In this document: piece after piece, positions 1 to 5,312 of the stretch
How positions within the stretch are numbered: the first letter of the stretch is position 1
How the letters are laid out: each line of letters opens with the position of its first letter
Origin: UBA6921 sp031363085
GTDB lineage: Bacteria; Pseudomonadota; Gammaproteobacteria; SG8-11
Assembly (NCBI GenBank): GCA_031363085.1
Contig: JANLTU010000240.1
Location: 1-6,735, forward strand
Direction: 5' to 3'
DNA: 6,735 nucleotides
The notes under the pieces: generated by a model
The model's database searches: none
What the model saw: only the letters and a program-made list of their open reading frames with translations
Told to the model about the DNA's origin: nothing
Program-made: the position numbers and the translations under genes

Positions 1-792
1 CGCTGAACCATCTGCCCAAGCACCAAATTCACCGTTGTTATAGCCTGTTTGCAGGTCAAACATATCTTTCGTATTCGGTGTGTAAATGCCGCGTACATTG
101 AGTCCACGCGCACGCGTTTCATCGTTTACTCCGGAAAAACCATTATCGGATCGAAAATTTGCCGTGGCCCGATAATCGAATTTGCCGAGCGCGCCGCCGT
201 AGCGCACCACCACCTCACGCGTGTTGAGTGAGCCCGTGGTCACTTGCGCGAAAGCACCGCGCTGCTGAAACGGTTGGCGCGTAATGATGTTGATCGCAGC
301 AAGAAAAGCATTGCTGCCGTAGGCCGATGCGTCCGAGCCTTGGATTACCTCGATGCGCTCAATGTCATCCAGCGCAACACCCAATGTCGAAAAGTCAATA
401 TTTGACACTATTGGCAGATACGCGGAACGCCCATCAACCAGAATCTGCATGCGCTTGGGCCAGGCTTCGGCCAACCCATGATAAGTGACCACGGCCAGAT
501 TGCCATTGGCATGCGCAACCTGAAACCCCGGCACCAGTTGCATCAAATCCGCAAGGTCGATGAATCCTGACGCCTTGATCATTGCGCGGTCGATAATGGT
601 GATCGACACCGGCGTGTCGAGCATCGATTGTTTTAACCGTGAAGCCGAAAGCGCAACGGGGATTTCACCCAGAAAATCCACTTCGGTGAGCGCCGCCGGG
701 TCGGCTGTAGGGGCTTGTTCGGTCGCTGATCCAGTCGCCATAAAGTGCAGTGCAAATAGACCGACACCGGGTGTCCAGAATCCACGTCTCAC
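1..792 (-). CDS. TonB-dependent outer-membrane receptor, N-terminal part (runs off the left edge)
   Basis: This is the first 264 codons of a TonB-dependent receptor, an outer-membrane barrel that imports a bound ligand using TonB/ExbBD energy. Translation from GTG at 792-790 gives a probable signal peptide (RR near the start, hydrophobic residues 9-20, likely cleavage near residues 19-27). The plug domain follows at about residues 55-172: TPVSITIIDRAMI (60-72), DLMQLVPGFQV (82-92), QILVDGR (116-122), DDIERIEVIQG (142-152), then AYGSNAFLAAINIITR (157-172). Barrel strands start after about 180. No canonical TonB box is obvious; the EVDFLGEIP stretch (37-45) is the candidate region. The GTG overlaps the TGA of the upstream response regulator (GTGA), with GGAG about 12 bases before it. 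The only other early start, ATG at codon 18, would destroy the signal peptide. The ligand cannot be told from the plug. Absence of the C-terminus is due to the window edge. Family call is firm; substrate unknown. Confidence 0.93.
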   Translation of the reverse strand, partial: MRRGFWTPGVGLFALHFMATGSATEQAPTADPAALTEVDFLGEIPVALSASRLKQSMLDTPVSITIIDRAMIKASGFIDLADLMQLVPGFQVAHANGNLAVVTYHGLAEAWPKRMQILVDGRSAYLPIVSNIDFSTLGVALDDIERIEVIQGSDASAYGSNAFLAAINIITRQPFQQRGAFAQVTTGSLNTREVVVRYGGALGKFDYRATANFRSDNGFSGVNDETRARGLNVRGIYTPNTKDMFDLQTGYNNGEFGAWADGSA

Positions 793-1472
793 TGCACACC
801 CACCGCTCCGAAATGCTGCGCGGCGATCACTGCTTGGGTGCGATTGGTAACACCTAACGCATGCAATATGGCGGCGACGTGAATCTTGACCGTATGCTCG
901 GACAACCCGAGCTGGCGCGCAATTTGTTTGTTTTGCATGCCCTGTTCGAGCAGGCCCAGCACCTCGCGTTGGCGTTCCGTCAACTCGCTGGACAGGGTGG
1001 CACGCCCGGTCGCTGTCGGAGGTAAATCCGCAGGTTGAAGCATATTGCCCCGACTCTTCGCCAGACCATTGCGCACCAAAAACACAGGGGGTACGTACAC
1101 GCCACCGGAAAGAACCAGCCTAAAAGCGCTGAGCATGACTTCATGGCGCGTGTTCTTGGGCACAAAGCCGGACGCGCCGCAGTCCAATACGCGGCGCATG
1201 GTGAGCGCGTCGTCGGAGGCGGAAATCACCAGCACCGGAGTATTCTCCAGTTGATCGCAAAGTTTGCTCAGCAAACTAAAACCACCCGCGCCGGGCATCA
1301 CCAGATCGAGTACCACGAGATCGAATTTCGCATTCAAGGCAAGGATGCCTTGTACTTCGGCGGCGCTACGCGCCTCAATGATTTCTGGCTCCGGACATAA
1401 CACCAATGCTTGCAACGCATGCCGCAGTCCTGCGCGCACCAGATCATGGTCATCGGCGATCAGAAATCTCAT
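789..1472 (-). CDS. NarL/LuxR-family two-component response regulator
   Basis: A 227-residue DNA-binding response regulator of the NarL/FixJ type. The receiver domain (about 1-120) begins MRFLIADDHDLVRAGL with acidic pocket D7/D8, phospho-acceptor D56 in VVLDLVMPG, switch Ser84 in VISAS and Lys106 in FVPK. The C-terminal LuxR helix-turn-helix (about 162-220) has LTERQREVL, NKQIARQLGLSEHTVKIHV and LGVTNRTQAV. All catalytic receiver residues are present, so it should be phosphorylated normally. A longer reading from 1535 is possible, but ATG 1472 matches the family N-terminus exactly and has a strong Shine-Dalgarno (AAGGGGG, 1479-1485) six bases upstream. No histidine kinase lies in the window. 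The stop overlaps the GTG of the TonB-dependent receptor, so the two are translationally coupled. It probably controls the neighbouring cytochrome or receptor genes, but this is inferred from position only. Confidence 0.95.
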   Translation of the reverse strand: MRFLIADDHDLVRAGLRHALQALVLCPEPEIIEARSAAEVQGILALNAKFDLVVLDLVMPGAGGFSLLSKLCDQLENTPVLVISASDDALTMRRVLDCGASGFVPKNTRHEVMLSAFRLVLSGGVYVPPVFLVRNGLAKSRGNMLQPADLPPTATGRATLSSELTERQREVLGLLEQGMQNKQIARQLGLSEHTVKIHVAAILHALGVTNRTQAVIAAQHFGAVGVQ

Positions 1473-1478
1473 ACCGCA

Positions 1479-1485
1479 CCCCCTT
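1479..1485 (-). promoter_or_regulatory. Ribosome binding site deciding the response-regulator start
   Basis: AAGGGGG on the minus strand ends six bases before the ATG at 1472-1470. It supports that start over an in-frame codon 63 bases further upstream, whose extra 21 residues would precede the canonical first beta strand of the receiver. Confidence 0.7.
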
Positions 1486-1601
1486 GACTGCGTGTGTACA
1501 CCCACAACCATCAGGAAACGCCAACGATGCTGCAACAGACGAACAGTAGAAAATAGTGATGGGATTTTTTCACCGGCTAAAGAATATGTCTATGGCACTA
1601 T

Positions 1602-1620
1602 TTAACACGCTTGGGGTTAA
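1602..1620. repeat. Inverted repeat TTAAC-N9-GTTAA, possible operator
   Basis: The plus strand reads TTAACACGCTTGGGGTTAA: perfect 5-base arms (1602-1606 and 1616-1620) around nine bases. It lies about 130 bases upstream of the response-regulator start, within the AT-rich middle of the gap. Size and symmetry are compatible with a dimeric regulator site, but arms this short arise by chance in AT-rich DNA. It does not match a binding site I can name. Confidence 0.25.
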
Positions 1621-1790
1621 TTTCTGAACTTACAATATAAAGAAATGGGCTTCACACAAATAAAAAAACCAGTGGGCGCGGGAGGTTAATTCAGGAAGTG
1701 TTTACTGCCTTCATTACAGAATGCAAACATTGGGGTAGGAGTGCTTGCCGAGAACAGGAGTCTATTTTTAATTCCTCACCACATGGCCTC

Positions 1791-2117
1791 TTACTCTTGC
1801 CGAGTACGCAATAACACACCGTTACGCGCGTCGAAATACAGCTCGCGCACCACCCCGGCCTTGTCGACAATTTCTATTTCATAGACGAGCCCAGGAGCCT
1901 TACCCTTGAGTTTGGCTTCCAGCACTTTGCTGTCGGGGTAGCTTGCTTGAACCTTGGCAACAACCTCTTCCAAGGGCACGATCACGCCGCTCTCATGCAA
2001 GCTGCGCGCACGGTCATGATCGCGCTCATTGAGTTCATGATCATCGTCATAGGCAAATGCCGTAGACCGCGACGCAACCATGATCAACAACAAAACTAGC
2101 CGCGTTACTTTGCGCAT
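1791..2117 (-). CDS. Exported PepSY-domain protein
   Basis: A 108-residue periplasmic protein. Residues 1-22 are a signal peptide (MRKVTR, then LVLLLIMVA, cleavage after AFA). The mature protein opens with an acidic, His-rich stretch (YDDDHELNERDHDRARSLH, 23-41), followed by a single PepSY-type domain: ESGVIVPLEEVVAKVQ (42-57), VLEAKLK (65-71), LVYEIEIVDKAGVVRELYFDARNGVLL (77-103, an alpha then beta-hairpin pattern ending in the typical DAR-G-VL). PepSY domains are small periplasmic modules often found beside two-component systems and redox proteins; proposed roles include inhibition or modulation of partners, so its precise function is open. It starts seven bases after the diheme cytochrome stop, so the two are almost certainly co-transcribed. 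No membrane segment other than the signal peptide is seen. Confidence 0.88.
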   Translation of the reverse strand: MRKVTRLVLLLIMVASRSTAFAYDDDHELNERDHDRARSLHESGVIVPLEEVVAKVQASYPDSKVLEAKLKGKAPGLVYEIEIVDKAGVVRELYFDARNGVLLRTRQE

Positions 2118-2124
2118 TTAATCT

Positions 2125-2691
2125 CTAATCTTCCCAACCACCGCGACCCGGAATGCGAATTTCACCTTCGCGGAACGAACCCTGCTCCGCCTTGAGATGG
2201 CAGGCGGCGCAGTTGCTGAGGCTACCCACCTTGTCGTTGCCCTTGACCAGTTTCGCCGGAAGCTCGTCGTGTTTATGGCGAATATACGGAGTATTGGTGA
2301 TCCGGTTAGGCACATCGTTGCTTGCGATGGAACGCAAGATTTTCTCCGAGCGGCGATAGTTGCCGTGTTCCGCACTATTGGCCACCAAGTACGCCAACAC
2401 CTGATCGTATGTGGCCGCCGGCAGCTCAGCGTTGTCGCCAAAATGGCTTTTCAACTGGTTCATGACTTTGCGCCATGAGCGTTCCGGCAACAAACCGGGT
2501 TGATAGGCGAAGTGGCATCCGCCGCATTCTTTCGTATATTGGGGGTTATCGACACGTGCGACATCGGAGCTGCGTTCAAACCATTTAGATTGATGTTTGC
2601 CGTGGTCTTCATCATCTTCGCTCAGCACCATTTGACTGACCGCAGTTAAAATGCCGGCGCCGACTGCGAGCATTGCATAACGAATCTTCAT
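2125..2691 (-). CDS. dhc: Diheme cytochrome c (DHC type)
   Basis: A 188-residue periplasmic diheme cytochrome c. The signal peptide covers about residues 1-24 (MKIRYAMLAVGAGILTAV...), and the mature protein begins with an acidic His-containing segment (EDDEDHGKHQ, 25-34). Two heme-attachment motifs are visible: CGGCH (56-60), in the family context ECGGCHFAYQPGLLPERSW, and CAACH (161-165). Candidate distal ligands include H83, H109, H139 and H141. The family is known as the electron donor to SHP: a low-potential periplasmic carrier that can be membrane-anchored through its partner cytochrome b. Its neighbours here are exactly these partners, with SHP and cytochrome b upstream and a PepSY protein seven bases downstream. 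The ATG has a strong AGGAG four bases upstream (2696-2700). Length and motifs look intact. Symbol given by analogy with the known module. Confidence 0.93.
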   Translation of the reverse strand: MKIRYAMLAVGAGILTAVSQMVLSEDDEDHGKHQSKWFERSSDVARVDNPQYTKECGGCHFAYQPGLLPERSWRKVMNQLKSHFGDNAELPAATYDQVLAYLVANSAEHGNYRRSEKILRSIASNDVPNRITNTPYIRHKHDELPAKLVKGNDKVGSLSNCAACHLKAEQGSFREGEIRIPGRGGWED

Positions 2692-2787
2692 GGGACTCCT
2701 CTTTCATTGTAGATCAAGTAATCAAGCACCGCTTTGCACCTTCCCTGCTGGAGTAGAAGCGGCATGTTTCTCGGCAGTTTTTAGACT
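2692..2787 (-). other. 96-base spacer between the SHP and diheme cytochrome genes
   Basis: This spacer holds the ribosome binding site of the diheme cytochrome (AGGAG, 2696-2700) and a 6-base inverted repeat (CCGCTT 2729-2734 and AAGCGG 2757-2762) with a 22-base loop. No T run follows the repeat on the minus strand, so it is not a standard terminator; it could be a stabilising or processing hairpin, or chance. I see no clear promoter, and the cytochrome genes are probably read through. Confidence 0.35.
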
Positions 2788-3192
2788 TCATTGCATACTA
2801 ATAAAACTCAGAAAATCACCTTTCTCCTGCGCGCTGCATTCTCGACCCAAAGTCCATTCGCAGTTGCGCTTGAGCCACTTTTCAATTTCGGCGATGTCGG
2901 TCAGCCGTTTGGTGTTGACCGAGGGCGCGAGCGGATCGATGTTCTTGCCGGTTTTGATGTGCTTGCCGGCCTGGCGCAAGTCTTCGGTGTGGCAGGTCGA
3001 GCAGCGGCGTTCCTTGCCTTCACTGCTGATGCCAAACGAACGTGTCCAAAGCGTTTTGCCCGCCTGCGCCTCGAACTGCTGCGCGCCCTGTGTCTGATAT
3101 TTTTGCAACAAGTCTGTGAGTGCGGTGGCGTGCGCTACGCTAAATGTCAAGCCTGCACACATTAGCACCGCCAGTTTGCTGATGTTAATCAC
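2788..3192 (-). CDS. shp: SHP-type monoheme cytochrome c (DUF1924 family)
   Basis: A 134-residue exported c-type cytochrome of the DUF1924/SHP (sphaeroides heme protein) type. The signal peptide is residues 1-22 (cleavage after AHA). A single heme site CSTCH lies at 64-68, preceded by the typical W-T-R-SFG....GKERRC segment (49-64). Downstream are the family hallmarks: GKHIKTGKNIDPLAPSVN (76-93) and KWLKRNCEW (105-113), with Asn110 as the likely labile distal ligand and Cys111/Cys119 placed for a disulfide. Characterised SHP is high-spin, loses its Asn ligand on reduction and then binds O2 or NO; it takes electrons from DHC. The start is GTG at 3192-3190, overlapping the TGA of cytochrome b (GTGA), with GGAGG (3197-3201) four bases upstream. 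The distal Asn assignment is by motif, not by structure. Confidence 0.92.
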   Translation of the reverse strand: MINISKLAVLMCAGLTFSVAHATALTDLLQKYQTQGAQQFEAQAGKTLWTRSFGISSEGKERRCSTCHTEDLRQAGKHIKTGKNIDPLAPSVNTKRLTDIAEIEKWLKRNCEWTLGRECSAQEKGDFLSFISMQ

Positions 3193-3788
3193 ATTGCCTC
3201 CGTTCTAGTTAGATGTTTATTGACGCGCAGCTTGTAGCCGGTAATCATCGCGCGCACCAAGTTCTCTTCATGCAACACGCTGCTGGCCACCACACCGCTG
3301 AGATGCGTAATCACCAGTAACAAGGTGAAATTAGCGAAGAATTCATGCGCATGCTTCAGTCTGCGCTCCCAGGTGCCGCCCAAGCCGCCAAGCCAGTGTG
3401 CCCATGGCCCGGCCTGATCACTGACCGCATACAATGCAATTCCGGACACGCTGGTAGCCGCTAATAACACCAACAAGGCGACGATCATCGCCCCGCCGGC
3501 AGGATTGTGACCGACGTAGCGTGCCGCTCTGCCGCGCAGCATGTTTCTGACATAGCGGTAAACCACGCGCGGCGCAAACACGAAACTGGTAAAACGCGCG
3601 TAACGCGAACCGATAACTCCCCAGATCAACCGAAATACCAACAATCCGGTAATCACGTAGCCGGCATTGGCATGCAGCCGCATCCAGTCGTTTTCGGTCA
3701 GAAAATCGATAATAAACGCCATTACCAAAACCCAATGAAAAACGCGCACCAGGGGATCCCATACTTTTATCTGTAGTGCATTATTCAT
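3189..3788 (-). CDS. b561-type membrane cytochrome b, partner of DHC/SHP
   Basis: A 199-residue integral-membrane diheme cytochrome b of the cytochrome b561/Ni-hydrogenase b-subunit family. It opens IKVWDPLVRVFHW (7-19), the family's N-terminal signature with His18 in helix 1. Membrane segments lie at about 17-30, 42-60 (GYVITGLLVFRLIWGVIG), 99-121 and 150-172. His residues placed as heme ligands include H18, H39, H148 and H162, with a family-typical GHNPAGG at 93-99. It likely passes quinol-derived electrons across the inner membrane to the periplasmic DHC. It is the first gene of the minus-strand block. ATG 3788 is chosen because it gives the family-typical short N-terminus; GGAG at 3800-3803 lies 11 bases from it and only two bases from an alternative ATG at 3797. 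A TTG start at 3830 is unlikely. Its stop overlaps the SHP start. Confidence 0.93.
   Translation of the reverse strand: MNNALQIKVWDPLVRVFHWVLVMAFIIDFLTENDWMRLHANAGYVITGLLVFRLIWGVIGSRYARFTSFVFAPRVVYRYVRNMLRGRAARYVGHNPAGGAMIVALLVLLAATSVSGIALYAVSDQAGPWAHWLGGLGGTWERRLKHAHEFFANFTLLLVITHLSGVVASSVLHEENLVRAMITGYKLRVNKHLTRTEAM
3197..3201 (-). promoter_or_regulatory. Ribosome binding site for the GTG-started SHP gene
   Basis: A perfect GGAGG on the minus strand lies inside the last codons of cytochrome b, four bases before the GTG. It fixes the non-ATG start and implies coupled translation of cytochrome b and SHP. Confidence 0.7.
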
Positions 3789-3866
3789 GTCACGCATAAC
3801 TCCAAGCAATCTCAATCCTTGCGCAGACAATATCCAAAGGCGATGAAATCAAACTGAACAAAGACG

Positions 3867-3895
3867 CTGTCGAATGGCTTCGAAAGCCGTATAGT
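3867..3895 (+). promoter_or_regulatory. Possible sigma-70 promoter for the lipoprotein-ABC block
   Basis: TATAGT at 3890-3895 matches the -10 consensus at five of six positions. It has a weak -35 candidate, CTGTCG (3867-3872), 17 bases upstream. Transcription would begin near 3902 and leave a leader of about 38 bases before the lipoprotein start. The -35 is poor, so a helper activator or a different promoter is possible. No equally good element is seen for the cytochrome b gene in the opposite direction. Confidence 0.3.
3876..3888. repeat. Short palindrome in the divergent promoter region
   Basis: GGCTT-CGA-AAGCC has 5-base arms around three bases. It lies between the divergent cytochrome b and lipoprotein genes, immediately upstream of a -10-like TATAGT. 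It could be an operator overlapping the plus-strand promoter, a small hairpin, or chance. Confidence 0.25.
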
Positions 3896-3939
3896 GTTTC
3901 AGTCACCTATTCAAACGCATGCAAACATGGAGGTCCCTC

Positions 3940-4377
3940 ATGGAGACCGGCAACAAACTGAAATGGCTGTGCGGAACGTTCATCCTGTTCAACCTCATCG
4001 CTTGCGCGCCAACCCTCGTGCAAACCTATCCGGGCGCAAAACTGGCGAAAGACGAAGTGGCGATTTTGACCGCCGACCGTAACGCCGACACAAATGTCGT
4101 GATCCGGCGCGTCAATGGCGTGGACACCTTGCGTGACCATGCGCCGCAAATTGAGGTATTACCCGGCAAACAAATCGTGCGCGTGGAGGTTTCCAAACTC
4201 GGCGGCAGCAACGACGCGTACGCCGCTGCTCACAGCATCAATACCATCAGCTTCGAAGCCCTCCCCGGCCGCGCCTACAGCATGCGCGGAAAATTCGTCG
4301 ACGGCCTGGGGCTGGTGTGGATCGTAGATGATCACAATGCGATGGTGCCAACCATGACAGCAGCGGCGGAACGCTAA
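3940..4377 (+). CDS. Small lipoprotein of unknown function
   Basis: A 145-residue lipoprotein. Residues 1-21 form a lipoprotein signal (NKLKW, then LCGTFILFNLIA) ending in the lipobox LIAC, with Cys22 as the lipidated residue. APT follows, so there is no Asp at +2 and outer-membrane sorting is expected. The mature part looks beta-rich: EVAILTADRN (39-48), VVIRRVNGV, IEVLPGKQIVRVEVS, ISFEALPGRAYSMRGKF and LGLVWIVDDH. This pattern of an internal V-NG-V strand followed by LPG-KQIVRVEV recalls small envelope lipoproteins with PEGA-like hairpins, but I do not recognise a named family. ATG 3940 is preferred over ATG 3919 because GGAGG (3929-3933) sits six bases before it. It lies 50 bases upstream of the ABC ATPase on the same strand, so it may be an accessory lipoprotein of that exporter. 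Confidence 0.82.
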   Translation: METGNKLKWLCGTFILFNLIACAPTLVQTYPGAKLAKDEVAILTADRNADTNVVIRRVNGVDTLRDHAPQIEVLPGKQIVRVEVSKLGGSNDAYAAAHSINTISFEALPGRAYSMRGKFVDGLGLVWIVDDHNAMVPTMTAAAER

Positions 4378-4427
4378 AAAAATTTTGCCGCTTCGATTTC
4401 CCGCGTAACTCCGGTAGCATCGCGCGC

Positions 4428-5312
4428 ATGCCTGCTATCATCGAAGTTCGTGACCTCGTTAAACACTACCCGAAAGTCCGGGCAGTGAATGGCGTCAGTT
4501 TCGCGATTGAACCCGGCATTTGCTTCGGTTTGCTGGGTCCCAACGGCGCCGGCAAAACCACCACCATCGAAATGATGGAGGGCATCCAGAAGCCCACGTC
4601 GGGATCGATTTTCTACAAGCAACAACCACTCGGCGCGCAGTTCCGCAATGAGGCGGGAATCCAATTTCAACACACGGCACTGCCTGACTACCTCACGGTC
4701 AAGGATGTGCTGCGCTTGTTTCATTCGCTATATCCGCACACCACCGAGCTGGAACAGGTGATCGAATTGTGCAACCTGCGCGAGTTGCTGAGCCGTGACG
4801 CACGCAAGCTGTCCGGCGGACAACGCCAACGTTTGTTGTTGGGCATCGCGCTGGTCAACGATCCGAACGTATTGTTCCTCGACGAGCCCACCACCGGCCT
4901 GGACCCGCAAGCGCGACGCAATTTCTGGGACTTGGTGCGTTCCATCAAAGCGCGCAACAAGACCATTATTTTAACCACGCATTACATGGAAGAGGCTTAC
5001 ACACTGTGCGACGAAATCGCCATCATGGATCACGGTCGCGTGATCGCACGCGGCACGCCGGATGCGTTGTTGCAGCAACACTTCAAACACGTGTTCCTGC
5101 GTTTACCGCGCGCAGATTTTGCCATGCCGCTGACGCACTTTCCGTTCACCGTGTTTGAAAGCGACGGCTACGTGGAGATCCAGGCGCTCGACGTCAATGA
5201 AACCATCGCGCTGTTGCTGAAAAACAGCGTGCCGCTGACACGGCTGGAAATCCGCCCACCGTCGTTGGAAGATTTATTCCTGGAACTGACCGGCAAAGCC
5301 TTGAGACTATAA
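4428..5312 (+). CDS. ABC transporter ATP-binding protein (ABC-2 exporter type)
   Basis: A 294-residue cytoplasmic ATPase subunit that powers the membrane permease encoded next. The nucleotide-binding domain is complete: Walker A GPNGAGKTT (37-45), Q-loop in GIQFQ (Q81), signature LSGGQ (128-132), Walker B VLFLDEP (148-154), D-loop TGLDP (156-160) and H-switch His185 in TTHYMEEA. The roughly 75-residue C-terminal extension (220-294) ends with PPSLEDLFLELTGK, the hallmark of the CcmA/DrrA/YadG/NodI class that pairs with ABC-2 permeases. The start has no good Shine-Dalgarno, but the family N-terminus (IIEVRDLVKHYP) begins right after it. The stop TAA is immediately followed by the permease ATG. 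The transported substrate cannot be told; relatives export drugs, lipids or polysaccharides. Confidence 0.95.
   Translation: MPAIIEVRDLVKHYPKVRAVNGVSFAIEPGICFGLLGPNGAGKTTTIEMMEGIQKPTSGSIFYKQQPLGAQFRNEAGIQFQHTALPDYLTVKDVLRLFHSLYPHTTELEQVIELCNLRELLSRDARKLSGGQRQRLLLGIALVNDPNVLFLDEPTTGLDPQARRNFWDLVRSIKARNKTIILTTHYMEEAYTLCDEIAIMDHGRVIARGTPDALLQQHFKHVFLRLPRADFAMPLTHFPFTVFESDGYVEIQALDVNETIALLLKNSVPLTRLEIRPPSLEDLFLELTGKALRL

Larger units (their letters stand above)
1473..1790. other. 318-base gene-free gap upstream of the response regulator
   Basis: This gap separates the PepSY gene from the response regulator, both on the minus strand. It is visibly more AT-rich in its middle (about 1560-1670) than the flanking genes. 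I see no convincing ORF, RNA gene or intrinsic terminator. The longest T run on the minus strand (about 1664-1670) is not preceded by a clear GC-rich stem. AT-rich stretches such as TATATTGT near 1631-1638 could be a -10 element for the regulator, but no good -35 pairs with it. The gap also holds a short inverted repeat, listed separately. The likeliest role is the promoter and leader of the response regulator-receptor pair. Confidence 0.5.

Noticed and set aside
49..231. Plus-strand 60-codon frame near the left edge
   Set aside because: It is antisense to the TonB-dependent receptor, whose plug motifs are clear on the minus strand.
1035..1400. Open frames on the plus strand opposite the response regulator
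   Set aside because: They are antisense shadows of a firmly identified gene; the translations show no recognisable domain and no ribosome binding site.
1744..1804. Direct repeat CTTGCCGAG at 1744-1752 and 1796-1804
   Set aside because: Nine bases, one copy inside the PepSY coding end; there is no further copy or associated element, so probably chance.
2118..2441. Minus-strand frame inside the diheme cytochrome gene
   Set aside because: It is an alternative frame of the same strand within a gene with two intact heme motifs.
4362..4392. AGCGGC ... GCCGCT inverted repeat spanning the lipoprotein stop, considered as a terminator
   Set aside because: The A/T run lies in the 19-base loop rather than after the stem, and no T run follows, so it is unlikely to terminate transcription before the ATPase.
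4374..4724. Minus-strand 116-codon frame over the start of the ATPase
   Set aside because: It overlaps the Walker A region in antisense and resembles no protein; the ATPase frame is unambiguous.
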